Shown piece after piece: positions 7,511-15,540 of a stretch of 53,592 nt of DNA (its first letter is position 1; each line of letters starts with the position of its first letter). This stretch comes from a virus. A program made the position numbers and the translations under genes. A model generated the notes under the pieces. That model made no database searches and had not been told where the DNA came from. It saw only the letters and a list, made by a program, of their open reading frames with translations. The stretch spans positions 1 to 53,592 of the IMG/VR virus record IMGVR_UViG_3300045240_000178; one strand, 5' to 3'.

Positions 7511-7809
7511 ACCCGCGGAGAGCGAAATGGTGGATGCCAACCTACACCGCGAACCGGAGCACACAGCAGGGGCGGGAAGCTTTCCATTGGAGAATACCGG
7601 AGATCTGGGAGAGCGAGTGTCCAGTATCGAGTATTTCCCAGCGGAGTTTTGAGTTAGTGCAGATCGTGAATATGTTGCAGACGGCGAAGGAATCGACGGG
7701 ATCGACGGTAGGGGCGGATGAGATGCCGGGGTTCCTGCTCGATGCGGTGCGGATTTGCGAGAGCGAGAGCAGGACGGTTGAGACGGCGATGGAGGAGGCA
7801 AACAGCTAA
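7378..7809 (+). CDS. T extension of the tail assembly chaperone, made by -1 frameshift
   Basis: After the shift the reading continues L-R-T-A-Y-H-F-W and encodes 143 residues, giving a 316-aa fusion. The extension begins with an aromatic, Cys-containing block (AYHFWRSGGWGQSEFNCGKC, then a further Cys in YVERNCFKYF) typical of T-type chaperones, followed by helices. An ATG at 7534 in this frame could start an isolated 91-aa protein, but coding character begins well upstream of it. Its TAA overlaps the ATG of the tape measure gene. Confidence 0.7.
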   Translation, partial: LRTAYHFWRSGGWGQSEFNCGKCRGPAGGWYVERNCFKYFPANVDPRRAKWWMPTYTANRSTQQGREAFHWRIPEIWESECPVSSISQRSFELVQIVNMLQTAKESTGSTVGADEMPGFLLDAVRICESESRTVETAMEEANS

Positions 7810-10628
7810 TGGGGAACGGCCCGTACATCCTGAATATCGACAGCAACGTGTCGGGTACCCCCCAAGTCGCGGCGCTGGGCACTGAAACCGAGAAGCTGGA
7901 CGCCCGCACGAAGCTGCTGAATAACGCGCTCTACGGCGCGGGTGTCGCCAGCGAGAAAATGACGATCTCGATGGCGCGCCTTGCCATTGAGGAGACGAAG
8001 CTCGAAGCCCTTCGCGAGAAACACCGCATGTCCACGGAGGGGCTGACAGCGGCGTCAGTGAAGGCGACGGCGGCGCAGGAAGCCGCAACTGCCGCCGCAC
8101 TGAAAGGCGCGGCTGCAAACGACGCGTTGGCGGTGGGAACGACGCGCGTTGTGGGAAGCACGATGGCGGCCTCCACCGCCCTGCGCGTGATGGAAGGCTC
8201 AATGCCGCTACGTTCGGCGGCGGCGTTCCTGGGAACGATCCAGGGCTTCGGCCCCGCGATGCAACTTGCCTTTCCAGTCTTCGGCGCGATCGCGTTGTTC
8301 GGAATAGTTGAAAAGATCGGCCATTCTCTGGGGGATCATCTCTTCTCCTGGAAAGAGATCGCCAACGCGGAAAAAACAGCCACCGACCAACTAAACAAGT
8401 ACGGGGATTCCGCGAGACAGACACTCTTGGCCATCAAGGGACTGCAGCAGGACGTTTTTACGACGCAGTATGGTCCGGTCGCCGGCGCTCAACGCGAGGT
8501 GCAGTCGGCCGGAGTGGATCTGAATCAGGCGCAAACCAAGCAGCGTGATCTCCAGGAACAACGCGCCGCGCTTGAAAAGTACATCGGACAGGCAAAAACC
8601 GGCGTAGGCAATCCGAATCTCTCCGACCGCGAAACGATGGCTTTCCAGAAGGCTATTGGCGGTGTAAAGGGAACCACGGACCGCGCGCCCGAAGTCGTTC
8701 TCCAGTTCGCGCAGTCCGCATTGCGTGACGTCGGCGGGGCGCTCGGAAACGCCGATGCGGACATTCAGAAAGCACGGACGCTGCTCATACAAGCCCAACA
8801 AAAGGCTGCCGCGGCACTGGATGAGGAAGCCAAGGCCAGGCAGGACGTCGCCAGGGAATTGGCAGCGGAGGCGGCCGCGATACGGGAGCAATCCGCCCGG
8901 ACCGCCATCCAGATGCGCAAAGCTGAGCAGGGGCCAACCGCCGCCCTGCTCGAGAAGTACGCTGGGCTGCTTCCGGCTGACCGTGCCGGTATGGCCGATT
9001 TCATGCGGGGCGCGCTGCCACGCACCGCGGATAAACAGTTCATGACCTTCGTGGAGAAGCAACTCCGCGGCGGCATCGGCACCGGCTACGAAGACGCATT
9101 CAGTCCCGATGGCAAAACGCCGCACAAGCTGACCCTGACCGACTTCGACGACTCCGCCGCGGCCGAAGCGCAGTATAAGAACCAGAAAGAGGCGGTCTCC
9201 GTCTACAACACCGCGGAGCTGGGCAGGGTCAACACTCAGGTCGGCACCATCCGCGACACCGCCAACCGCCAGGGCCGGCTGCTCGCCGCGGGCGCATCCC
9301 CCAGCGATGAACTGTCCACGCTCCGGCAGCAGATCCAACTTCGCAAGGATGCGGCCTCCCAGGAATTCGCATTGAAGGCGACGCACTCCGACATCCTCGA
9401 TATCGACAAAGCGCGCCTGGAATACGTGAAGGAAATCGGGGATGCGGATCTGGACTACCAGACCAAAATCCTGTCGTTGAAGAAGCAACAGAAGGAAGAG
9501 ACCGTCTCGATGGCCGTGGGGCTGATCATGGCGGCACAGCACGGCGGAGCGGTGGGCTACCTGAAATCGCAGGCAGAGGGCCTCGAAGGGAAGATCCTCA
9601 CCAACCTCGGACGAGCGGCCATCGACTCCCCCACGGGGACGGCGATCACCAACCGGTTGCACGCGGGGGCGGGTACGTTCCTCGGTACGGCGCTCCAGGG
9701 CACGCCCTTCGGTCCGGACCCGATGAAGTCGGCCGGGGTTTCACTCAACACGGCGGGGACGAACCTAAACACTGCGGCAACTGGACTGATCTCGGCAGCG
9801 CGGGAGCTGGCCATGTCCCGTTCCGGTGGCGGTGGATCGGCAAGCGGCATATTCTCGGGCATGCCGGGTACGCTCGCGGCTGGCTCGGGCGGCGGTGACA
9901 CCGCATACAACCCTGCCGACATGGCAAGCGCAGGTTACGGCACGCCGGAGTTTGACGCTTCAGGCAATGCCGTCACCGTGGATCGCGCGGCCGGGCCAGG
10001 AGGTGTGTCCAACCTCGGCCGCAATATCGGCATTGCAGGCGCGGCGGCGGCGGGCGCATACGGCATCTACTCGGGAGTGCGAGAGGGAGGGGCTCGCGGG
10101 GCGCTATCCGCATCGGCTAGTGTCATCGGTTCGGGTACTGCAATCCTCACAGCCGTCCTCCCCAAGCTGATGGCTACAGCCGGACCGATCGGTATGGCGG
10201 CGGGCATGGTGCTCGGCATGATACCGATGCTCATGGGCGATCCCGTGGCGCAGAAGCGGCAGCAGATCGCCGACACGCTGCAGCACAACCAGTTCATGGC
10301 GCCGGTCTCCGTCAACGCATCGATGTCCACCGCCGGCGGGTACTCGGATATGGACCGGTTCGGCAATGTGCGGGATTCGACGTTCTCGCCGTTCCCGAAC
10401 GTCTCGCAGGGGTTCTTCGATTACCGCAACGGCGTCACGGTGCCGGGAAGGACGAACAGCCAGTTCGGAGGGCAAAACCCAGGGCCGCAGGTGGTGATGA
10501 ACATTCAGAACATGGATGCGAAGAACTTCATCGATCACAGTCAGAACATCGCCGACGCGGTGAATCATGCGCTGCAAACCGGCAGGGCCGCGCCGTTGGC
10601 GGAAACGCTGTCGAGCAGGGGAGCGTGA
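7809..10628 (+). CDS. tail tape measure protein, 939 aa
   Basis: It is the longest gene before the tail tip, directly after the chaperones. Long Ala/Gln/Lys/Glu-rich helical stretches (about residues 20-110, 200-380 and 450-590) alternate with hydrophobic Gly/Ala segments (around 160-180 and 750-810, e.g. GPIGMAAGMVLGMIPMLMGD). These are typical of tape measures, which set tail length and help DNA pass the membrane. I see no lysozyme or peptidase motif. Confidence 0.85.
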   Translation: MGNGPYILNIDSNVSGTPQVAALGTETEKLDARTKLLNNALYGAGVASEKMTISMARLAIEETKLEALREKHRMSTEGLTAASVKATAAQEAATAAALKGAAANDALAVGTTRVVGSTMAASTALRVMEGSMPLRSAAAFLGTIQGFGPAMQLAFPVFGAIALFGIVEKIGHSLGDHLFSWKEIANAEKTATDQLNKYGDSARQTLLAIKGLQQDVFTTQYGPVAGAQREVQSAGVDLNQAQTKQRDLQEQRAALEKYIGQAKTGVGNPNLSDRETMAFQKAIGGVKGTTDRAPEVVLQFAQSALRDVGGALGNADADIQKARTLLIQAQQKAAAALDEEAKARQDVARELAAEAAAIREQSARTAIQMRKAEQGPTAALLEKYAGLLPADRAGMADFMRGALPRTADKQFMTFVEKQLRGGIGTGYEDAFSPDGKTPHKLTLTDFDDSAAAEAQYKNQKEAVSVYNTAELGRVNTQVGTIRDTANRQGRLLAAGASPSDELSTLRQQIQLRKDAASQEFALKATHSDILDIDKARLEYVKEIGDADLDYQTKILSLKKQQKEETVSMAVGLIMAAQHGGAVGYLKSQAEGLEGKILTNLGRAAIDSPTGTAITNRLHAGAGTFLGTALQGTPFGPDPMKSAGVSLNTAGTNLNTAATGLISAARELAMSRSGGGGSASGIFSGMPGTLAAGSGGGDTAYNPADMASAGYGTPEFDASGNAVTVDRAAGPGGVSNLGRNIGIAGAAAAGAYGIYSGVREGGARGALSASASVIGSGTAILTAVLPKLMATAGPIGMAAGMVLGMIPMLMGDPVAQKRQQIADTLQHNQFMAPVSVNASMSTAGGYSDMDRFGNVRDSTFSPFPNVSQGFFDYRNGVTVPGRTNSQFGGQNPGPQVVMNIQNMDAKNFIDHSQNIADAVNHALQTGRAAPLAETLSSRGA

Positions 10629-10819
10629 TGCGGTTCATGCACAATTTCAAACTGAACCGAAGGCTCGGCGGCTCCGTGGCGGAGTCGCTCTGGTTCTGCG
10701 TTACCCGTCCGTTCCTGGTCGCGTACGCCGGTGCGCACCTGCGATGGAAGCGCCATCGGAATCTGCAACACCCCGAATGGGACAGCATTTACGGCTTGAA
10801 TTGCGGGAGGCGCCGGTAA
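10628..10819 (+). CDS. small basic tail-region protein, 63 aa
   Basis: The ATG overlaps the tape measure stop (TGATG), and the TAA abuts the GTG of the next gene. The product is Arg/aromatic-rich (LRWKRHRNLQHPEW) with a hydrophobic stretch near residues 18-34. Function unknown; coupling on both sides supports it. Confidence 0.6.
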   Translation: MRFMHNFKLNRRLGGSVAESLWFCVTRPFLVAYAGAHLRWKRHRNLQHPEWDSIYGLNCGRRR

Positions 10820-11584
10820 GTGGCTGGATCTCTACCCACGATCCGCGGCGGCGTGCAGTGCCTGACGCCGGTGACGCGCCGTGTGGAGTTCCTGACCGAT
10901 ATCGCGATCGCGGCGAACTCGACGGAGCAGCGCGCGAAGAAACGGCCTGCGCTTACCCGATTCGTCCTGCCGTACTCGCGCATCAACCGTACCGACCTTG
11001 GCACCATGCGCACGTTCTTCGAATCGAAAAAGGGAAGCTGGGATTCCACGTGGAGCTTCACTCTGGGCGCGACGACGTATGCGCACCTGGCCTTCGAGGA
11101 TTCTGAATTCCGTTTCACCGAATCGGCGGGGAGCGCGACCACGTACAGCTTCCAATTGCGGGCCCGGCAGACGCAGAATCCGGGCATGGCCGCGGGCGCG
11201 GCCGGCGCGGCGTTCCCCGTGCTCAGTAGCGGACTGCGCGCGCAATTGCCCTACTCGCAGATGCGAAGGTTCGCCGTCACGCTGAACGACAATCCGATCG
11301 GTCCCAGGTATGCCTGGTCCTGGCAAGCCGCGGGATTGACCGGGTTCCCCACCAGGTCGTTGCGCGGATGGGAGCTTGCCTATCCGGTGCTCACTGATGC
11401 GGACCTGGCCGCGATTGAGACGCACTTTCGAAGCCAATGGGGGCAGTGGGCACGCTTTCAGTGGACCGACCCGGACGATGGCACCGATTATCCGAAGTGC
11501 CGATACGCGGCCGACGCCCTCGAAATCACCCATAACGCGGCGAACCAGAGCAGCCTGACGCTCCGGATCATGGAGACGAACTGA
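10820..11584 (+). CDS. distal tail-type protein (DUF2460-like), 254 aa
   Basis: GTG start immediately after the previous stop. The protein is beta-rich, with a duplicated layout: residues ~1-120 and ~130-254 both contain 'tRFVLPYS..' or 'LRGWELAYP' followed by a short 'F....GSW' or 'WGQWARFQW' box. The slot between tape measure and hub, and similarity in style to gene-transfer-agent DUF2460 proteins, suggest a distal tail protein. Family call is moderate. Confidence 0.6.
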   Translation: MAGSLPTIRGGVQCLTPVTRRVEFLTDIAIAANSTEQRAKKRPALTRFVLPYSRINRTDLGTMRTFFESKKGSWDSTWSFTLGATTYAHLAFEDSEFRFTESAGSATTYSFQLRARQTQNPGMAAGAAGAAFPVLSSGLRAQLPYSQMRRFAVTLNDNPIGPRYAWSWQAAGLTGFPTRSLRGWELAYPVLTDADLAAIETHFRSQWGQWARFQWTDPDDGTDYPKCRYAADALEITHNAANQSSLTLRIMETN

Positions 11585-11805
11585 TGGCACTGAAAGGCGG
11601 AGACCTGGTGACTTGCTCGATATGCGGCCGCACATATGAGCTGACGCCATTGAACGACTATTTCGGTGCCACCAACACTACCGATGGCAAGTGTGAATCG
11701 TGTTTGCTCAAGGGGGCGGGGCTCAAGGCGCCAAAAGTACTGAATCCCGAACTTGGTCAACAGATGGAAGCCGAACACCGTGCAAAGAAGACGGAGACGA
11801 ACTGA
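11584..11805 (+). CDS. zinc-ribbon-like small protein, 73 aa
   Basis: The ATG overlaps the preceding TGA. Two CxxC knuckles (CSICGRTYELTPLNDYFG, then CESC) 27 residues apart suggest one zinc ribbon. A helical Lys/Glu-rich tail follows. It sits between distal tail and hub genes, where gene-transfer-agent-like tails may carry small accessory proteins. The stop is directly followed by the GTG of the hub gene. Confidence 0.6.
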   Translation: MALKGGDLVTCSICGRTYELTPLNDYFGATNTTDGKCESCLLKGAGLKAPKVLNPELGQQMEAEHRAKKTETN

Positions 11806-14800
11806 GTGGCGTTGACCACCATCATCGTCTCGAAGGAACCCGCCGCATCGGGGCAGGCGTACCAGCCGCTGCTCCTTGCTCAGCTCCAGTTCCCCGACGG
11901 TTCGATTTTCTACGCGTCCACCCACAACCTGAATTCGGCCGAAGGCGGCAACAGCTACGGAGGGAATGACTACCTCGCGCGCATCGACTCCCAGGACATC
12001 GCCGCCATCCAGGCGCGCAGCGAGCAGGGAATCGACCGCATCAGCGATGCGACCCTGCATTTCTTCAACGCGGACAATTTCGTCTACGACGGCTGGGAAA
12101 CGCCGCCGGGCAAGGGCTTCAAGGGAGCGCTGCTAAAGCTCGCGCTGGTCTACATGGACGTCGACCCCGCCACGGGGCTCTACACCTTCTCGACCGACGC
12201 CCCGGCACCCGTTAAGTTCTCGGGCATCTGCGACGCGCCCGTCTGCGAGAACGGCATGCTCACCGTGCGCGCCACCACGTCGCACAGCCTGGGGCGCGTC
12301 GTCTTCCCCAACGTCCCGTGCCAGCAGCGATGCGTGGACCCCTTCCCCGGGACGGCCGCGCAACGATTCTCCGGAGCTTCCGACCTGGCGAGCTGGTTCT
12401 ACGCCTGCGGCTATTGTCCGGACCAGGCGGCGACCGATCCGGTGACGGGGCTCTCGGCGACGCGCGGCAACACGACGACGCCCAACCTTCCCGATCCGAC
12501 TGGCCCGCCGGGAACCCTGCTCACCGATTCGGCGGGCAACTACCTCTCCTGCAACTACACGAAGCCCGATTGCATCGCGCGCGGCATGTGGGACAAGGAC
12601 TCGGCCAATCGGATCACCAGGCGGTTTACGGCGATCCAGTGGGCTCCGGGCAGCACCGAGAATTTCTCGCGGAAATATGGCGGGGATACGGTCCCCGTCT
12701 TTTCACGGCGCAACGATTCGATCTACGGCCGCAATTATCCCTACGTGAGCGGACAGCAGTGGGTCCATTCGCCACTGGTAGTCAACGTCCTGGGCGACGC
12801 GAACTCTACCCGCATGGAGGTGGTGATCGACTGCGGCGACATCGGCGATTTCAAGTCGATTGCGCAAGTGGTGGTGAACGGCGTGATCGTGCCGCGGCTG
12901 GGGGACAGCTTTACCGGGACGGGGCCTTTCGGGACCATTACCCGCAATCCGGCCACCGACCTCTTCCGCTGGACGCTGATCGCCACCGGCTCGCGCACGG
13001 GAGCATTCACGGGGGACTTGCCGTGGAAGGGGCAGGGCGACCCCTACGGATCGCTCGCCATGATCGAGATCGTGGTCTACGCGGAACTCGCCGCGGGGAA
13101 CTCCACGCCCGACGTCCGCGTACTCCTGACCGGCCACAAGATCAAGACGCCGAATACGGCCAACCCCGCGGACCAGCCCTCCTGGCCGTACGTGCAGACC
13201 ACGCTCCCGCCATGGCTGCTGCTCGATTTATTGATCGAGGGGAACTACGTCTACTCGGAGATCGACCTGCAGAGCTTCATCGACGCCGCCAACTTCTGCG
13301 GCCTGAGCTTCGGCGGAAATAACGTCGCCTACGTCGCGCTCGACGGATCGACGCGTCATCACAACCGCTTCATCGCAGAGGTGGCGTTAGAGGATAAGAA
13401 GACGGGCCAGGAGGTAATCCAGGCGCTGCTGCGATCCTTCAACGCGCAGCTTGTGCCCAACTCCGACACCGGCCTGCTCTCCCTGTTCATCCGGCGCACG
13501 CTGGCCGACCAGCAGCCCAATCCGATCGCGGGCTCGAACTACAACACGGCGGTGAAGTCGATCCACGTGGACGGCTCCGCGGGCTCGGGATTCGTTGCCT
13601 ACCTGATCGACGAATCGGTGATCCAGCAGGACGGCAACGGCAATCTCAAAATGCGGGGGCCTTATTCGAACGCCACCGCGCAATCCCCCAACCGGTTGAC
13701 CTGGCCGTTCCAGGACGCGGACAACGCCTATGCGGACGACTCGATCTCGGTGGTCGATCCCGCCGACGTCGCCCGCGCGGGGGGCTTCGCCGCCGGAGGG
13801 CAGCAGATCCCCCAGCAGCTCCCCGTCATCGCCATCTCGAGCTTCGACCAGGGGATCCGCATCGCCAACGTCAATCTGGCCGAAACCCTGCGCTTCAACG
13901 AGAACCGGGACTCGAGGGGCACCAGGCGGTGGGATATCGAAGCCACCTCGAGACTCGAGCACCTGAAGGCAGGGCAGATCATCCTGTTCCAATACCAGCA
14001 GATCAACGGCGCCGGCTCGCCGCCTGGCCTGCGTCCCCTGACGCTGCTCGAATCGCCGGCCGGCACCCAGATTCCCGGCATCCTCGCTCGGGTGGAGTCG
14101 ATCAAACCCACCACGAACTACGAGCGCGTGACCGTGACCATCGCGATGCACGAGGATTACGTCTACACCGACGCCTACGGCCAGCATGCCGCGCCGCCCT
14201 TCAGCGATCCGGGGCAACTGCTCAACCGGCCGCCGTATCCCTGGGATCCCTACGGCGAGCAGCCGGCCACCAGCATCCTGCACGATCTCACCGAATGGGG
14301 TTTTCAGCTTGGGCAATCCTACGACGTGGCGGCCGACGGATCCGCCATGGCCTGCCTCAATGTCGGCGGCTGCGCGCCCGTGAACGTGTTCGGGGCCGTA
14401 CAGCCTCCGCTGTTCCAGGGGGTGCAGGCATCGCAGTCGCCGGCCGGCGGGACTATCAGGGGCGGCCAGACGCTCTATGCGGCCATATCGGTGCAGGATG
14501 CGAACGGAAAGTGGTCACCCTTGTCGAAGCCCTGCCACACCGACATGGGAGCGGTGGCAGGCGTTACCAACACCTTCACAACGCCGACAATCTTCTGGCA
14601 GGGGGCGCCGGCCGCCTGGGTAATCTTCTCCGGCATCAGCGACCAGCATTGGACCGCGCAGAAGGCGGTCGGGCAGGCATCGATCATCGGGACCGGGACG
14701 CCGGGGACGATCACGCTCGACACGCTCGGAATACAGACGTTCGGGGCGCCGGATCCGCTGGCTGACTCGCTGGTGTTCCAGACGAAATTGATCGTGCACG

Positions 14801-15540
14801 GCGGCGACTGGGGCGATGCGGTGACGACGGTGGCGGCGAACACCCTCAGCTTCCTCGCGTCGGCGGCCACCGTGAATCAGTTCGTGGGCCAGGCGATCTC
14901 GCTCTACGCCAATCCGCAAGGCAGCACCGGGCCCGTCCCCATCGCCGATTTCTTCGTGACGGCGAACACGGCGACGGACTTCACGGTGACGCCGGATCCG
15001 GTGGCCGCCGGCATTGTGGCGGGCATGGTGTTCGTCATGCGTTCGAAGTACTCGGCGACGGTGGACGTGTTGACCAATCCGAATTTCATCAATTCGTACG
15101 CGCCTGGCGGTCTGAGTCCCTCGCCTGGGACGCCGCTTGCGCCCGATGAAGTGGGCAACTTCGCGCGCATCCTGATGGGGACCGGGGTAGGCCAGCCGCC
15201 GCGGCAGATCATCGCCAACACGGCAACCACCCTGACGGTGGATCCGCCCTGGGAGATCGCGCCGGCCGCAGATTCGATCATCATCATCGAAGAGGCAGCC
15301 TGGCATCCCAGCCAGCCGGCAAAACAGTCCACGTCGCAGATCAACCCGGCGCCTACGCAGGTAGCCTCGGTTTCCATCCTCAATTACCTCAAGGAGTCGG
15401 TGCTGATTGAAGCGCTGGTGGAAGACGCGCAGGGGAGACCGTCGCTCGAACGCTTCTCCCCTTTGCGCGAAATCTACGTGTGGGGCGGGGCAGGGACGGG
15501 GTTCGGCGGCGGCGGCTACCAACTGGAGGTGCTCGTATGA
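11806..15540 (+). CDS. tail hub/tip protein with Cys-rich N-terminal domain, 1244 aa
   Basis: It is the largest protein of the genome, after tape measure and distal tail. The first ~250 residues resemble DUF2163-type hub domains and hold spaced cysteines (CDAPVCENG, PCQQRCVDPF, FYACGYC, LSCNYTKPDC). In the related gene-transfer-agent hub, cysteines in this domain bind an iron-sulfur cluster. The rest is a multi-domain beta protein with interface stretches, as in J-like central hubs. It probably contacts the host surface and opens the tail. GTG start. Family recognition of the C-terminal part is weak. Confidence 0.7.
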   Translation: MALTTIIVSKEPAASGQAYQPLLLAQLQFPDGSIFYASTHNLNSAEGGNSYGGNDYLARIDSQDIAAIQARSEQGIDRISDATLHFFNADNFVYDGWETPPGKGFKGALLKLALVYMDVDPATGLYTFSTDAPAPVKFSGICDAPVCENGMLTVRATTSHSLGRVVFPNVPCQQRCVDPFPGTAAQRFSGASDLASWFYACGYCPDQAATDPVTGLSATRGNTTTPNLPDPTGPPGTLLTDSAGNYLSCNYTKPDCIARGMWDKDSANRITRRFTAIQWAPGSTENFSRKYGGDTVPVFSRRNDSIYGRNYPYVSGQQWVHSPLVVNVLGDANSTRMEVVIDCGDIGDFKSIAQVVVNGVIVPRLGDSFTGTGPFGTITRNPATDLFRWTLIATGSRTGAFTGDLPWKGQGDPYGSLAMIEIVVYAELAAGNSTPDVRVLLTGHKIKTPNTANPADQPSWPYVQTTLPPWLLLDLLIEGNYVYSEIDLQSFIDAANFCGLSFGGNNVAYVALDGSTRHHNRFIAEVALEDKKTGQEVIQALLRSFNAQLVPNSDTGLLSLFIRRTLADQQPNPIAGSNYNTAVKSIHVDGSAGSGFVAYLIDESVIQQDGNGNLKMRGPYSNATAQSPNRLTWPFQDADNAYADDSISVVDPADVARAGGFAAGGQQIPQQLPVIAISSFDQGIRIANVNLAETLRFNENRDSRGTRRWDIEATSRLEHLKAGQIILFQYQQINGAGSPPGLRPLTLLESPAGTQIPGILARVESIKPTTNYERVTVTIAMHEDYVYTDAYGQHAAPPFSDPGQLLNRPPYPWDPYGEQPATSILHDLTEWGFQLGQSYDVAADGSAMACLNVGGCAPVNVFGAVQPPLFQGVQASQSPAGGTIRGGQTLYAAISVQDANGKWSPLSKPCHTDMGAVAGVTNTFTTPTIFWQGAPAAWVIFSGISDQHWTAQKAVGQASIIGTGTPGTITLDTLGIQTFGAPDPLADSLVFQTKLIVHGGDWGDAVTTVAANTLSFLASAATVNQFVGQAISLYANPQGSTGPVPIADFFVTANTATDFTVTPDPVAAGIVAGMVFVMRSKYSATVDVLTNPNFINSYAPGGLSPSPGTPLAPDEVGNFARILMGTGVGQPPRQIIANTATTLTVDPPWEIAPAADSIIIIEEAAWHPSQPAKQSTSQINPAPTQVASVSILNYLKESVLIEALVEDAQGRPSLERFSPLREIYVWGGAGTGFGGGGYQLEVLV

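Noticed and set aside
7534-7809. Separate 91-aa gene started by ATG 7534
   Set aside because: Coding character in this frame begins well before the ATG, the frame is open from 7348, and a -1 heptamer lies in phase; it is better read as the frameshift extension.
8391-9662. 423-aa minus-strand frame inside the tape measure gene
   Set aside because: It is a high-GC shadow frame of the tape measure gene with no ribosome site or recognisable motif.
12318-13322. 334-aa plus frame inside the hub gene
   Set aside because: Shifted shadow of the hub gene, Arg-rich, no start signal.
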